From NCBI GenBank assembly GCA_035048495.1, contig CM068541.1, positions 16,189,929 through 16,253,928 on the forward strand: a stretch of DNA of 64,000 bases. Direction: 5' to 3'. This document shows positions 10,475 to 20,766 of this stretch, in pieces. Made by a program: the position numbers and the translations under genes. How positions within the stretch are numbered: position 1 is the stretch's first letter; the number at the start of each line of letters is the position of its first letter. Origin of the DNA: Euptelea pleiosperma (lineage: Eukaryota; Streptophyta; Magnoliopsida; Ranunculales; Eupteleaceae). The notes beneath the pieces are model-generated. The model ran no database searches. It had not been told where the DNA came from and worked only from the letters and a program-made list of their open reading frames with translations.

Positions 10475-11588
10475 GTATTTTTTTATGCTTTTTATTATTT
10501 ATTTTGATGGGAATTTGTTTCTTTGAGGCATGTATATGCAAAATTCTGGTGTTTCGTTTCTGATTTCTGTGACTGTTGTTTATTAGACTTGTGTTTGTGG
10601 GTTGTCTTTAATTCAGATTTGCTGAAATGGGTTTCTGTGAATTCTTGTGAATTTGTTGCGTTTCTGTGTATTCAGTCTGCAATTGTTGAAAGAAAGTCGT
10701 CGGTTGACAAATGTTTTTTTTTTTTTTTTTTTGTGTTTGTACTTTTAGGTCTTTGATGATTCTGTGATATGGGTTTGTGATTTGTTCTTTGTTTTGAGAC
10801 GGGGTATGTTGGTTTCTGGGTTTCTTTCAGCTTTTAGTTAGGCTTGATTGATTTTTCTTTCTTTCTTTCTTTTTCTGTTTATTTTTTCTATGTGGATTAC
10901 TTGATTTTTTGTATTGTTTTCTTCAATAATAATTGTATGTTTTGATTACTTTGATATTTTTTTTTGGTGGGTAAGGTAGGATAGAGGTTGTGGTGCAAAA
11001 CATCAACCAATTGAGCTATGGGCTCAAATTCTAAGAGTGAACATGATCATGGCAGAGCTTAAGCCCAAGACCTTTGGCTTTCAAGACAGACACTCTTAGT
11101 TAGATTGATTGATCTGGATTTGGTGGATTAATTTCTTTTCTTTTTATTATGTTTGGTTAAATTTTCTTTTTCTTTCTTTTTTCTTTTGGGAGTTTCTATG
11201 CTTGGATTACTAGGCTCTTTGTGATTTTTATCAATAATTATGCTTGGATTTTCTGGGTTTGTCATTTCATTTCCTAGGAGTTTTAGATTCTTCAGTTTTT
11301 GTTTCTTAATAGGGAAATTTTGAGTGGTTAAACTTATGTATACATGACATAAGATGTAAGATCTCGTAGATGTAAAAGTGTGGATGGTGTTTGAACTCAT
11401 GGCAATAACTTCTTAAATACAAGAGAGGGTTCGCTGTTCTTATAATTTTTGAGTTTGTTATCAAAAGTTTTCAATTGCTACATGTGTATGTGTTTAGACA
11501 CACAGTTGCAGGAAAAGGTGTAAAACAATGATTATGGACTCATCTTAGAATTACAACATCTAAGAATGTAGGAAATAGATGAGGCTTA
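10475..11588. other. Leader intron of the phosphatase gene, proximal part
   Basis: The sequence is T-rich and intron-like, with poly-T at 10714-10731. A tRNA-like or retroelement fragment ('accaattgagctatgggctc', 'cccaagacctttggctttca') lies at about 11005-11100. No gene was seen. Confidence 0.35.
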
Positions 11589-11867
11589 GGCTGCGTTTGT
11601 TAAACTGAAAACTTATCACTGAAATCTGAATTATTTGCTGAAAGCTTAAAGTGCTGAATACAAAGTACTGAAATTTAAGTGTTAAGTCTGTTTGGTAAAC
11701 TGACAAAAAATGTCCTGATGTCTGAAAATTAAGTGTGAAGTCTATTTGGTAAACATAAATCAGAATGTCTAAAAATTAGTTATTTGATATATTTGCCCTT
11801 ATAACCTTTTTGTTAGCCCTCTAATGGACTCAAATACTTCATCTCAAACAACAATAGATAAAAAAAA

Positions 11868-13245
11868 TTATAAAGTCTCCTCAAACGAGTTGATTTGCGA
11901 TCTGATCTCGCAAATTTGACATAAACATTTGTCGAGCTTGTCCAAATGGTCTGTATGTATTAGGTATATCACTCTCTTGATCATTGGACCCTTCCAACTC
12001 AACATCTTCATCATCATACTGACGGAATAATGCATCTCCATTTGATACATTTCGAAGGAAATTATGTAATGCCATGCATGCAAACACTATATTCCTTTGG
12101 GTCGAAAAGAATATGGTGCCATCCTCTTTAAAATTGGGAAGCGCGCCTTCAACACACTATAAGCTCGCTCAATTACATTTCTCAACTTTGCATGCATGTG
12201 GTTGAATACCTCTTCCTTCCCTCTAGCACGACCACCACTTCGAAAGTCAGCTAACCAATACCGTACATTGCGATATGGTGCCATAAATCCCTGCGTATGT
12301 GTGTAGGCGGCATCTACCAAGTAATATTTATCTACATAAGAACAACACTTGTTTTCTTAACATGTAATTAAGAGTAACTAATAAATTGCACAAATAAAAA
12401 TGAATTAAAGATAACCTGGAGGGGGCATTGGAAAGTTGTTGGCTGGATCACGTACAGTTTCATTCAGAACCCTTGAATCATGGGTAACTCCTTCCCATCC
12501 AGCTACCACATAGGTAAATATCATATTGAAATCGCAAATAGCCTTAACATTTTGATGGCATACTCCCCTTCCTCTTCCCATATATGGTATTTGTTTATCT
12601 ACTGCAATGCATGCGTGGACAAGTGTTCCATCTATTGCACCAATGGCACCCTAGGCAACCAATGTAAGATTAATATTATGGTATAATATTATACAATAAA
12701 TTGTGGAGTACTCAATTTTTTTTTATGAAACTTTACCTTAAATATCTGTCTGAGACGATTATTGGTTTGGATCTCACTAATATCTTCATTGAACGATGGA
12801 GTGACAATCATATCTTTTGAAAACTTTAGCATGGCCCGCAAGACTTCGTGAAAGTACTTGTGCACTGTCTGCCCCGAGTGTTGGAACCGATTTTTGATCA
12901 ATCTATTTCGAAGGTTATGACTCACTGTCATAAAAAACATTGCCATCTTTTCTTCGACAGTCAAATATATACTGTTTGTAAGTCATTTTCTTTCTCGGAA
13001 TCGGTTACACAAACCAATGAACGCATACTTATTCATCCTCAATAACTCAAAGCAAACCGTTGAAGATCCTTCTAAGAGCTCTTTCACAAATGAAGCGCCC
13101 GAAAGTGAGGATGTATTTGCTAGTTCTCTTCTAATACTGGACTGGTTGTAATATGTAATTAAAAGCTTTAATAATAGAATCTTCAGTAACCTCCTCTACT
13201 CGGGCGTTATAATTACTGTTACCAGGATCATAAGCAAACATTCAT
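11868..13245 (-). pseudogene. PIF/Harbinger transposase (DDE_Tnp_4 type), broken
   Basis: Reading the minus strand, N-terminal helix-turn-helix-like text (VEEKMAMFFMTVSHNLRNR, FQHSGQTVHKYF) is followed by GAIDGTLVHA, YLVDAAYTHTQGF and NVIERAYSVLKARF. These carry the presumed catalytic D, D and E. Canonical introns separate the parts (GT after AGACAGATATTTAAG; AG before GGTGCC and before ATAAATATTAC). Breaks are an in-frame TGA at 12983-12985, a +/-1 shift near 13160 and a one-base frameshift near 12095, after which the conserved FACMALHNFLRN continues in another frame. The catalytic core looks intact, so decay appears recent. It would cut and paste the element if it were functional. Confidence 0.8.
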
Positions 13246-13405
13246 AATTATTTAAAGAAAATAAATATGTTTTCAAAGAACCCACAAATAGATGTTCATT
13301 ATTCAAAGAATAAAAAATATTCAAAGTCAAATATATGTGTAAGTAAACATAAAAGACCTATTTATTTGTTCAAATAAAGCCAAAAATGATGTTCGCGTAA
13401 CATGT

Positions 13406-14332
13406 TCATACTCCTAGCCTAGATGCCATACTCTTAAGCCAAGCTTTCACTACTTCTTCATCGTCCTTCACGGCCATCCATGTTTTCCTGTTATCTTTCT
13501 TCTCACAGAACGCAGAAAGTGCAACAATGTACAGTGGATCTGTTTTTGGTAGGGTTGTCATCTCTTTCAAAGATTGTATGCACTCTTCGATAGTGGGCCC
13601 CTCATCAGCATCCTTGTTCAGAGTCGCAATAATAGAATTAATTTCACTCAGAGTATCCACCTTTTTACTTTTCTTGCGGCGTTTTTCACGAACTTGTACT
13701 TCACCATCACTTTCAAGGTTCACTAACGGAGAAGGAACAGTGGATGCTGAATGTGAGGTGGGCAATGTAGGATTTTCCATCTCGATGTTAATTTTAGACT
13801 CATTAGGCACCCCTTCCCTATGTAAACACCAACTATCAGAACTAGTCGCGAGCACCCCATCAAATAATGCCGCCAACTCATCCGCATGAACCAATGACTT
13901 ATGGCGAAATTGTTTTGCATCAGGATATTTCTGCAATATAATAATGTTAACAAAATGTTAATTATTTATTTAGGTATTTTTTTTAAATAAATACAGTATA
14001 AGTAATTGCCTTTATGTAGTCATCCTATCGTTCAGCTGGCCAATCCACTGTGTTGGTCGATGCGTTATAGCCATGTCCCGTTGAATTAATTAGTCTGGAC
14101 CATATAGAGTATTGTTTCTTCATATAGTCCCAAGTATTCTTTAGTTGTTTCTGGGTAAAACTCTTTCCAAGAATCTTCTTCAACTCTTCTTTAATTCTAG
14201 TCCAAGAAGTGGGCTTCAATGTTCCTCCTGCTCTTCCTCCATTATTTGCTTCTTGGAGACAAAGATCTATAAAGAGTTTTTATCTGTTGGATTACCCCAA
14301 CTTGCCCTACCAACATCCCCGTTTTGTGCCAT
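13406..14332 (-). pseudogene. PIF-associated MYB/SANT-like protein (ORF1), broken
   Basis: On the minus strand the Myb_DNA-bind_3-like region (FIDLCLQEAN, KKILGKSFTQKQLKNTWDYM) is followed by DWPAER, then a stop (TAG, 14025-14027) where the family has tryptophan. After an intron comes KYPDAKQFRHK, a basic patch REKRRKKSKK and a C-terminal helical region ending ASRLGV. A one-base shift near 14270 separates the start (14330-14332) from the domain. In PIF elements this partner binds DNA and cooperates with the transposase. The order ORF1 then transposase on the same strand is as expected. Confidence 0.7.
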
Positions 14333-14379
14333 CCCTATGCAGAAGAACATAAATCTCAAAATATCATAAAAATATCAAA

Positions 14380-15176
14380 ATATCATGAGTCATATTTGAA
14401 AGTGTAAGAAACTTATGATTATTTGTTTGCCATCAATTTAATATTTGAAAGTCTTGGACTCAAAGGAAAATACTAAATTGTGGGTCCGATCCCCTTTTGG
14501 TGTGCTGTCCATCCAAGGCTTGATTATTCCACTCCATACAGTAAGAACCTAGAGTAAGGAATGTCGACTAGGAAGTAGCAAATGATTGTATCCCATCTCT
14601 TTTCTATTTTTTCAACATAAAATAGGATTCAGGTCTCCTACTAAATCTCCCCAATCCCCATATCAAAAACCTCAAGCAAGATGGAAACGAAGAGTTCCTA
14701 GGGAGGAGCTGAGGAATAAGAATAAGGAGGAGACCATAATTCTTCATGAAGACGATCATGTTCTCATTAGTTTGAGTAAAATTGCAGTTTGTGAATGTCA
14801 ATACAATGGTGAACATAGAGAATGTTTGCATGTTGAGACCCTTGTTCTTGAGGACCTCACTTGCACTTGGAACCAGTCTAAGGCCATGCTTAGTTCAAAG
14901 CAAATTGAGTGCAATGCACTCACTTGCCACAATTTTGGGATTGAAAGTGATTGGTTGGAGGCGTGCAAATGAACTGCCATGCAAGTGGTTAAAAAGCAAT
15001 TGCAAACTCCTTAACAAAATAGATGCAAGGAAGTGCATCCCAAAAATTGATGCAAGCAAGTGCATTGTATTAGCTCAACATTTTTTTCCCAAAAAACAAC
15101 AACAACAATAATAACAGCAACCAAGATTATTTATTTATTTATTTTTTTTTATGTTTTAGTTTTCTTTTTTTCGATA
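14380..15176. other. Interior of the PIF element, no recognised gene
   Basis: An open + strand stretch of 128 codons (14586-14972) has no family I recognise (basic N-terminal part, cysteine-containing C-terminal part). I regard it as chance or captured sequence. (ACA)n-like repeats occur near 15097-15112. Confidence 0.25.
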
Positions 15177-15526
15177 GGGTCGGGATTGGGGGACAACCAT
15201 TTTTGACAACCATTTGGCATACCCACATAGAAGATGAATCGATGGCTGATTTTTGCTGAGGATGATCTCTAGGGTGAGGAGATCATCCTCACAAAAAATC
15301 AGATCATTCCTATATTCATAGACTGGTTTAGAAGTTGAAAAATTATGGACTGCCTATTTTTACTATGTAACTTGAAAACCACATTTGAGGGGGTTAGAAA
15401 TTTCTGAATGTGCTGATTTTTTGTGGGGGTGATCTATATGGTGAAGAGATCGTCCTCACCAAAAATCAGCCATTGATTCATCTTCTATGTGGGTACACAA
15501 AAATGGTTGTCCCCCGATCCCGACCC
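15177..15526. mobile_element. MITE with GGGTCGGGATTGGGGGAC ends, nested in the PIF element
   Basis: GGGTCGGGATTGGGGGACAA on the left faces its inverse ending GATCCCGACCC. The arms continue inward ('gatgaatcgatggctgattt' against 'aaatcagccattgattcatc', then 'gaggagatcatcctcac'). Flanks TTTCGATA and TTTTAATA could be a degraded 8-bp duplication. It is related to the copies at 54478-55300. Confidence 0.6.
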
Positions 15527-16145
15527 TTTTTAATATAGCTGTTTGGGTCACCTAACCCCAAGCTTTCCCCTTCAAAACAACAACAACAACAACAACAACA
15601 GAAGAATGCATCATCATCAGTTATCCAGTCAAAGCATGCAACTTGGTGTACTTGCCACTTCTTCTCATGCTATATCTACTGGGACCATGTTCAGTGAGTA
15701 TTACCAGCCTAGGCAACCAAATACAATCAGCTTTACTACTTGCATAGAGTATAACACACGCGAATAATAAAATGGGTGTCCCCCGAGCCCCAACCCAATA
15801 CAAATATACATTACAAGGAAAACCAGGAATCACACAGAAAAACAAAACATCATAACACTATTTTTAAACACAAACAAAACATCTTGACACTATTTTCAAA
15901 CACAAACACAAACATGAGATATGATATCTTTAAGACAACATCTACACTTGTTGTAGGAAAAAAAATGAGCATAGATTTTGCTCTTAGGTACTACGAAATT
16001 GAAAACCTACCTGTAAAACACAAGAGTGGGGATGGAAATCATGGAATAAAAAGAAGAGAGAATAATGTTTTTGAAACCAAAAAGGTCCAAAACTAAATTG
16101 CTCGAGCAAATGAGTACTGAGGAAAGAAAAATTTGTATGGCTAAC

Positions 16146-16879
16146 CTCGTTCTCTTGAATCCAACGTTAATGGCCTCAACTGCACGAACCTTTTTAAGGC
16201 TAATTATGGGGTAATACTTCTCAAACCACCAGTGAGCCAAGAACTCTGCAAAGGAGACATGAAGCAACACACAAAATCAACTCAAAAACTTCCTTAAATT
16301 CACAAAATTTTCCCCCAAATCTGTCACATTTCCTGAAAGTTTCCCCTAAATCCCCCATTTTTATAACCCAACACCCAATAATGGAATCCAAATCCCCAAA
16401 AAATTCACCAAAAAAACCCCTCACTAGTCACCACTCACAACTACCCAACAATCTATCCGAAACTAACACCACACTACCTCAAAACCCACTTCAAGAAACC
16501 AATATCCAGAAGATCCAAACCAAAAAACCCCAAAAACCCAAAAGAAAACCATTCAAAATTAGCTCAAACCATTTACAACCAAAAATTTTCTAAATCAACA
16601 ATCAACAGCTTTGATTTACAATCAAAATCAACAATCAGCAACTATAAACTTTTTTTTCCAGATCGGATTAGAAATTTCACATTTAAATGACCATAAAAAA
16701 TGACCAACAATCAAAACCGAAACCCTAACGTTAGGGTTTTGCTCAAGAAGGAGAAGAATAAGGGAAGAGAGAAGAGGAGGAGCAAAGGTAGAGAGACCTG
16801 TAACCTTTGAGATCGCCGGTGAGAGGCTACGCTTTCGTTGTAGATGTTGAGGAGGAGGAGATCGTGGAAAGAAATTCAT
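16146..16879 (-). other. Possible captured host exon pair inside the PIF element
   Basis: On the minus strand an ATG at 16879 opens 27 codons (MNFFPRSPPPQHLQRKRSLS...) ending at a good donor CAG|GTCTCT (16798). An acceptor TTTGCAG (16246-16248) leads to 16245-16146, which continues in phase as EFLAHWWFEKYYPIISLKKV... and ends at another donor (GAG|GTTAGC). I do not recognise the protein, and no further exon was found. A TATAAAA at 16885-16891 lies too close to this ATG to serve it. It could be transduplicated gene sequence or chance. Confidence 0.3.
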
Positions 16880-17176
16880 TGAGCTTTTATACAATATGTA
16901 AGGTCAGTTTTGCCATTTTGAAATAGTTTCGGGGGCATTTTCGGTTAAAATAAAAAAACCATTAAACGAAAATCACTTACCGCCTTAAGTGATTTATCAC
17001 TGAATAAGTGATAAGCCAGCTTGGGTTGGCTGAAAAAAATCACTGAAAATTCATTTATTTTAAGCATTCAGTACTTATATTTTTATTTATCAAACACGTC
17101 TGAATTTCAAAAATATCTGAAAACTATGAAATTCAGACTTAAGTGCTAGATTTTAAGTTTAACAAACAGCCCCTTA

Positions 17177-17783
17177 CTAGGAATATGTTGGGTACTATGT
17201 TAGAGTTAATGACTCAAGACAAATCAAAGGAAGGTGCTTGGGAAGCATGGAGTGCTAATCTATAGTACCTGTACGGTCTGAAAAAGCTGAGAGGGAGATG
17301 CAGGTGACTAGTGCATCTAGAAGGTGACTCACAACAATATACCTTATGGGGTTGAGCCCATAACCTAAATTGTTGAGTGTTGACATACTGCACCGCAACC
17401 ATGAGGTTTTGGGTACGGTTTAATTCCAACTTATCCACAACAAAGAAATAAATAGGTGACATGGACAACTAACTATTGTTCCTTGGGAGCTGATACCAAA
17501 TTACTTGCGAATGTGAGAGCTGAACTGTAGTGAATCGAGGATGATTTGGTGCACTCAATTTTCCATCAGTGGTTAATAATAGTAATATTGGCCCTCGGAG
17601 CAGATGGATGGTCATTAAGATTCTGATATGGCACGAAAGTTTGGTCATACCTATTGTAATGAGAACACTTCTATACTCCATGCCTTGACCCTAATGAAGT
17701 CCACTGCAGCCTCTCTCTGGCCTACTCTTTCTCTCTGTCTTCTTCCTTGATGCAGTTCGATCTCCTCACAATATTACCTTAAT

Positions 17784-17817
<34 letters not shown>

Positions 17818-18754
17818 TTTGTGTCAAAAAGTGTTTGAACACTTTTAATTTTGGAGCTTAGTGGAACTTTCCCAAGAGACCAAGATTATGCAATCCGGAC
17901 ATGTTTTGAGTGAGTTATGGCCTTAATAGGAACAAGGTGCAGATTTATGGTGAACTATCCAGTTTAATTTGTTTATCCTTTTAAGGTTGAATGAAAAGGA
18001 GTTTTAGTAAGTCATAGTTTGAATCCAAGTAGTAGATACTAAGGATGCTGCCCAGCATATCTTTTTAAAGCCATGTTGTTGCTCTCTTTTACATAAAATT
18101 GAATTAGAAGTTTAAGAAGCTGCTTTGCTTTCTTTGAGGCATAGTTCAATCTAACGTGGTTATAGAGTGGTACAACTCCTCTATTAGCTCCTTCGTAGTG
18201 GTATGGCTTTAATTCACTAGAAGAAGGTTTCTCTGGTGTGCGGATTTCTTGAGAAGGTTTCTTTAAGTCTTTTATTGCTGATTCTTATAAGCCTGTCTTA
18301 TTCTTCTCTTAAATAATTAAATTTTTTATTTTTCTAATTCTTTTCTTTTGTGCAGCCCTATACCTTCCCAATATTTCCAAACTCTTGGAACCTTTAAAAT
18401 CCTTAAAACTCCACACTGTGATCGACTTTTGATTGTGGGACTATTTAAGGACTGTCCTACAACATTTGCTCAACAACCAAACCCATTGCTCTAGCGTTGT
18501 ATTCTCTCACTGCATCACAAATAAAAGTCTCTTTTGTTCTTTCCTTGAAGATTGGAATATATAGTGTTGAGGGAAGGGCTTCATGTCCTAAATTGGAACC
18601 ATGACACCCCACACTCAGGATTCAAACCATCCATGATCCAAAAACTAGAATATCTACTTGTTCTATAGACCAACCTACTATTTGAATTCCTACCACTTGA
18701 TTTGGAAGGTGTATTTCTATGGGTTGCATCATTCTCGTTAGGTTAGAGAAGAAC
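17177..18754. other. Leader intron of the phosphatase gene, middle part
   Basis: The sequence is AT-rich with no supported ORF. A (CA)n microsatellite lies at 17784-17811. I see no other feature. Confidence 0.35.
17784..17811. repeat. (AC)n microsatellite
   Basis: This is an uninterrupted AC dinucleotide run followed by TATATAT. Confidence 0.9.
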
Positions 18755-19449
18755 TGACGCAGGACAGGAGTACCGTTCCGCGATTTGAGAAGGAATTAAG
18801 AGTGGATTACTATTCACGTGTCACTATTCACGCAGCACTATTCATAGTGCTATGGTATGATTTGGGTTTTCTTATGTAATAAATTGACTAAAAAAGAAAT
18901 AGAGATGGAGAAAGAGAAGAGAATAAGAGAAGAAATAGAGAAAGAGATAGGGATAGAAAGATACCTTCGGCTTCGCACCGAATTAGCTTGGCTTCGCACC
19001 AAGAGAAGATGGCTTCACACCACAAGAGAGATTTCTCAAAGAGATTTCTATTTCTTCATTCATAATTTTTCATTCTTTAAATCAAAGGGTACATCACCGT
19101 TTATAGACTCCCTACTTGAACTTTCCTAATTCTAATCTAATTGAAATTAGAAACTCCTAATACAAATCAACTATTGTAATCCATAATAAAAATTCTAATT
19201 AGAAATAAAATCTAATTTCAATTGACAATCCTAATTAAATTAAAACAAATCTTCGTGGGGTCCACTTATCTAAAAATAGTAAAATCAGAATTTACTATAA
19301 ATAGTAAAAATGGGATTGATTATAAATAGTAATTTCCAGATTTACTATAAATAGTAAAAACGAGATTTACTATAAATAGTAAGTCCATTTGCTTGACTGG
19401 CATAGATTCGGTGTAGCGTGGACTATCGTAGTAGAATGCTCCCGCATCA
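18755..19449 (-). mobile_element. Solo LTR, 695 bp, TSD AGAAC
   Basis: The unit begins TGACGCAGGA and ends TCCCGCATCA, matching inverted TG...CA termini. The same five bases AGAAC sit immediately outside each end (18750-18754 and 19450-19454), as left by LTR retrotransposon integration. The minus orientation is suggested by 'GAACTTGAGGACGAGTTCT' just beyond the right end, which resembles the 3' end of Ty3/gypsy polyproteins. If that is internal sequence, this would be a 3' LTR instead. Inside are about five copies of a TTTACTATAAATAGTA word (19275-19382) and GA-rich text. Confidence 0.55.
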
Positions 19450-20660
19450 AGAACTCGTCCTCAAGTTCGATTTGATGCCCCGTTTGATTTGGTTCACAAT
19501 GCTTTTCTTGCATTTTTTTTGGCCTGCTTTTTGTCAATTCCTTCCAATCTCAAGTTGATTAGAAGAACATCAGACATCATATATCTCATTGCTGAAGGAT
19601 TTTTCAGGGAGTTCGATAAAAACGGATCTATGTAAGTTGACAAAGATATTGGTATACACTCTTCCAGATCATTCGTCTTTTTCTATTTTATTGGTTGAAT
19701 CCATAGTCTGTTAGACATGATTTCTTTTGGTTCTTTTGCTAACAAATCAAAGATATCATTTTTAATTGCTAGATTAAACAATTCATAGATTACCTTGTTG
19801 CTATTAAAAATTGATAAATCAAGAACTGGGCTTTCAACAACGATAAATCCTCTTCTCTTAATATTCATCAAATGTTGATGGTGATTCCCAATCCATTATA
19901 ACAATGAAATACTCTTCCCTTGGATATTCATACAAAATTGGCGATGACCCTCATCTACAATGCTTGCAAAATATTTAAAATAGGAAGAAAATAAGAGTAT
20001 TCTGGTTGGGCTAGTTAACTCAACATTTTGGTTTTCTAGTCTCCAATCCTTTAGCAATCTCTGCATCACAAGTACCCCAGAATACATCCTCGAATCACCG
20101 TCCAAGATCTCCCGAGGAAAGACTGGCTTTGATACCATATGATGCAGGAAAAAATCAATTCCTACTATGCAGCTATAAAAATGATGTACCACACTAAAAG
20201 ATAGAACTCCAATCACCGTCGAAGCTGGATTTCTTAAAGAGAATCCGGGAAAAACCTCCCACAGGGTGCTAATCCAAGCAACCAAAATTTTACAAAGGAA
20301 CCAAATAAAACTTTAAAGGCAAATTCATTCAATAATCAAAAGTCTTCATCTTTACAATGCTTCCCTTAACGACTATCTAATAAAAGCCTGAAGGCTAACT
20401 TAAGCCCTAAGGAACAAATCTCAGCCATCCATCTAAAATAATAGGACTACAAATTTTATAATGATTAAACTAACCTTATTTCACATCATTAACCCTATAG
20501 TAAAACTTCAAAACACTGTTTTGAGGCCCAATACATTAGAATTTTGACAAAAGTAATGACATAGCTGTTGTAGATATCAAAAATATCTTTCCTACGTATT
20601 TAACAGTAGTCATCTATGATTGTTTTTCTATCATGGCTTCTCCTTATCTTGATGCTTAGA
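19450..20660 (-). mobile_element. LTR retrotransposon remnant with primer-binding-site-like sequence
   Basis: On the minus strand TGGTATCAAAGCC (20125-20137) closely matches the initiator-tRNA primer site of plant LTR elements. It follows an LTR-like end CTGCATCA (20140-20147). LTR-like text ('gattagcaccctgtgggagg', 'gaatgaatttgcctttaaag') extends up to about 20650. Internal sequence has only short open stretches (19683-19871, 19896-20285) with no recognised gag or pol domain, so it is a deleted derivative. Confidence 0.45.
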
Positions 20661-20766
20661 TCAAGCACTTTTTGCTGCAGATTTGGATGGAAAAGTGTAC
20701 AGCGGTCTTTTTTTTGCAATTGACATTTCTAAATTAAGATTTTGGTACATATCGCAAGCAAAAGTC

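Larger units (their letters stand above)
11589..17173 (-). mobile_element. PIF/Harbinger transposon, decayed, about 5.6 kb
   Basis: The left end GGCTGCGTTTGTTAAACTG (11589) faces the right end, whose inverse is GGGGCTGTTTGTTAAACTT (ending 17173). The 3-bp duplication TTA flanks both (11586-11588, 17174-17176). It encodes, on the minus strand, a MYB/trihelix-like ORF (13406-14332) and a DDE transposase (11868-13245), the two genes expected of PIF elements. Both are disabled. It also contains a nested MITE (15177-15526) and a possible captured host fragment (16146-16879). It lies inside the putative leader intron of the phosphatase gene. Confidence 0.75.
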
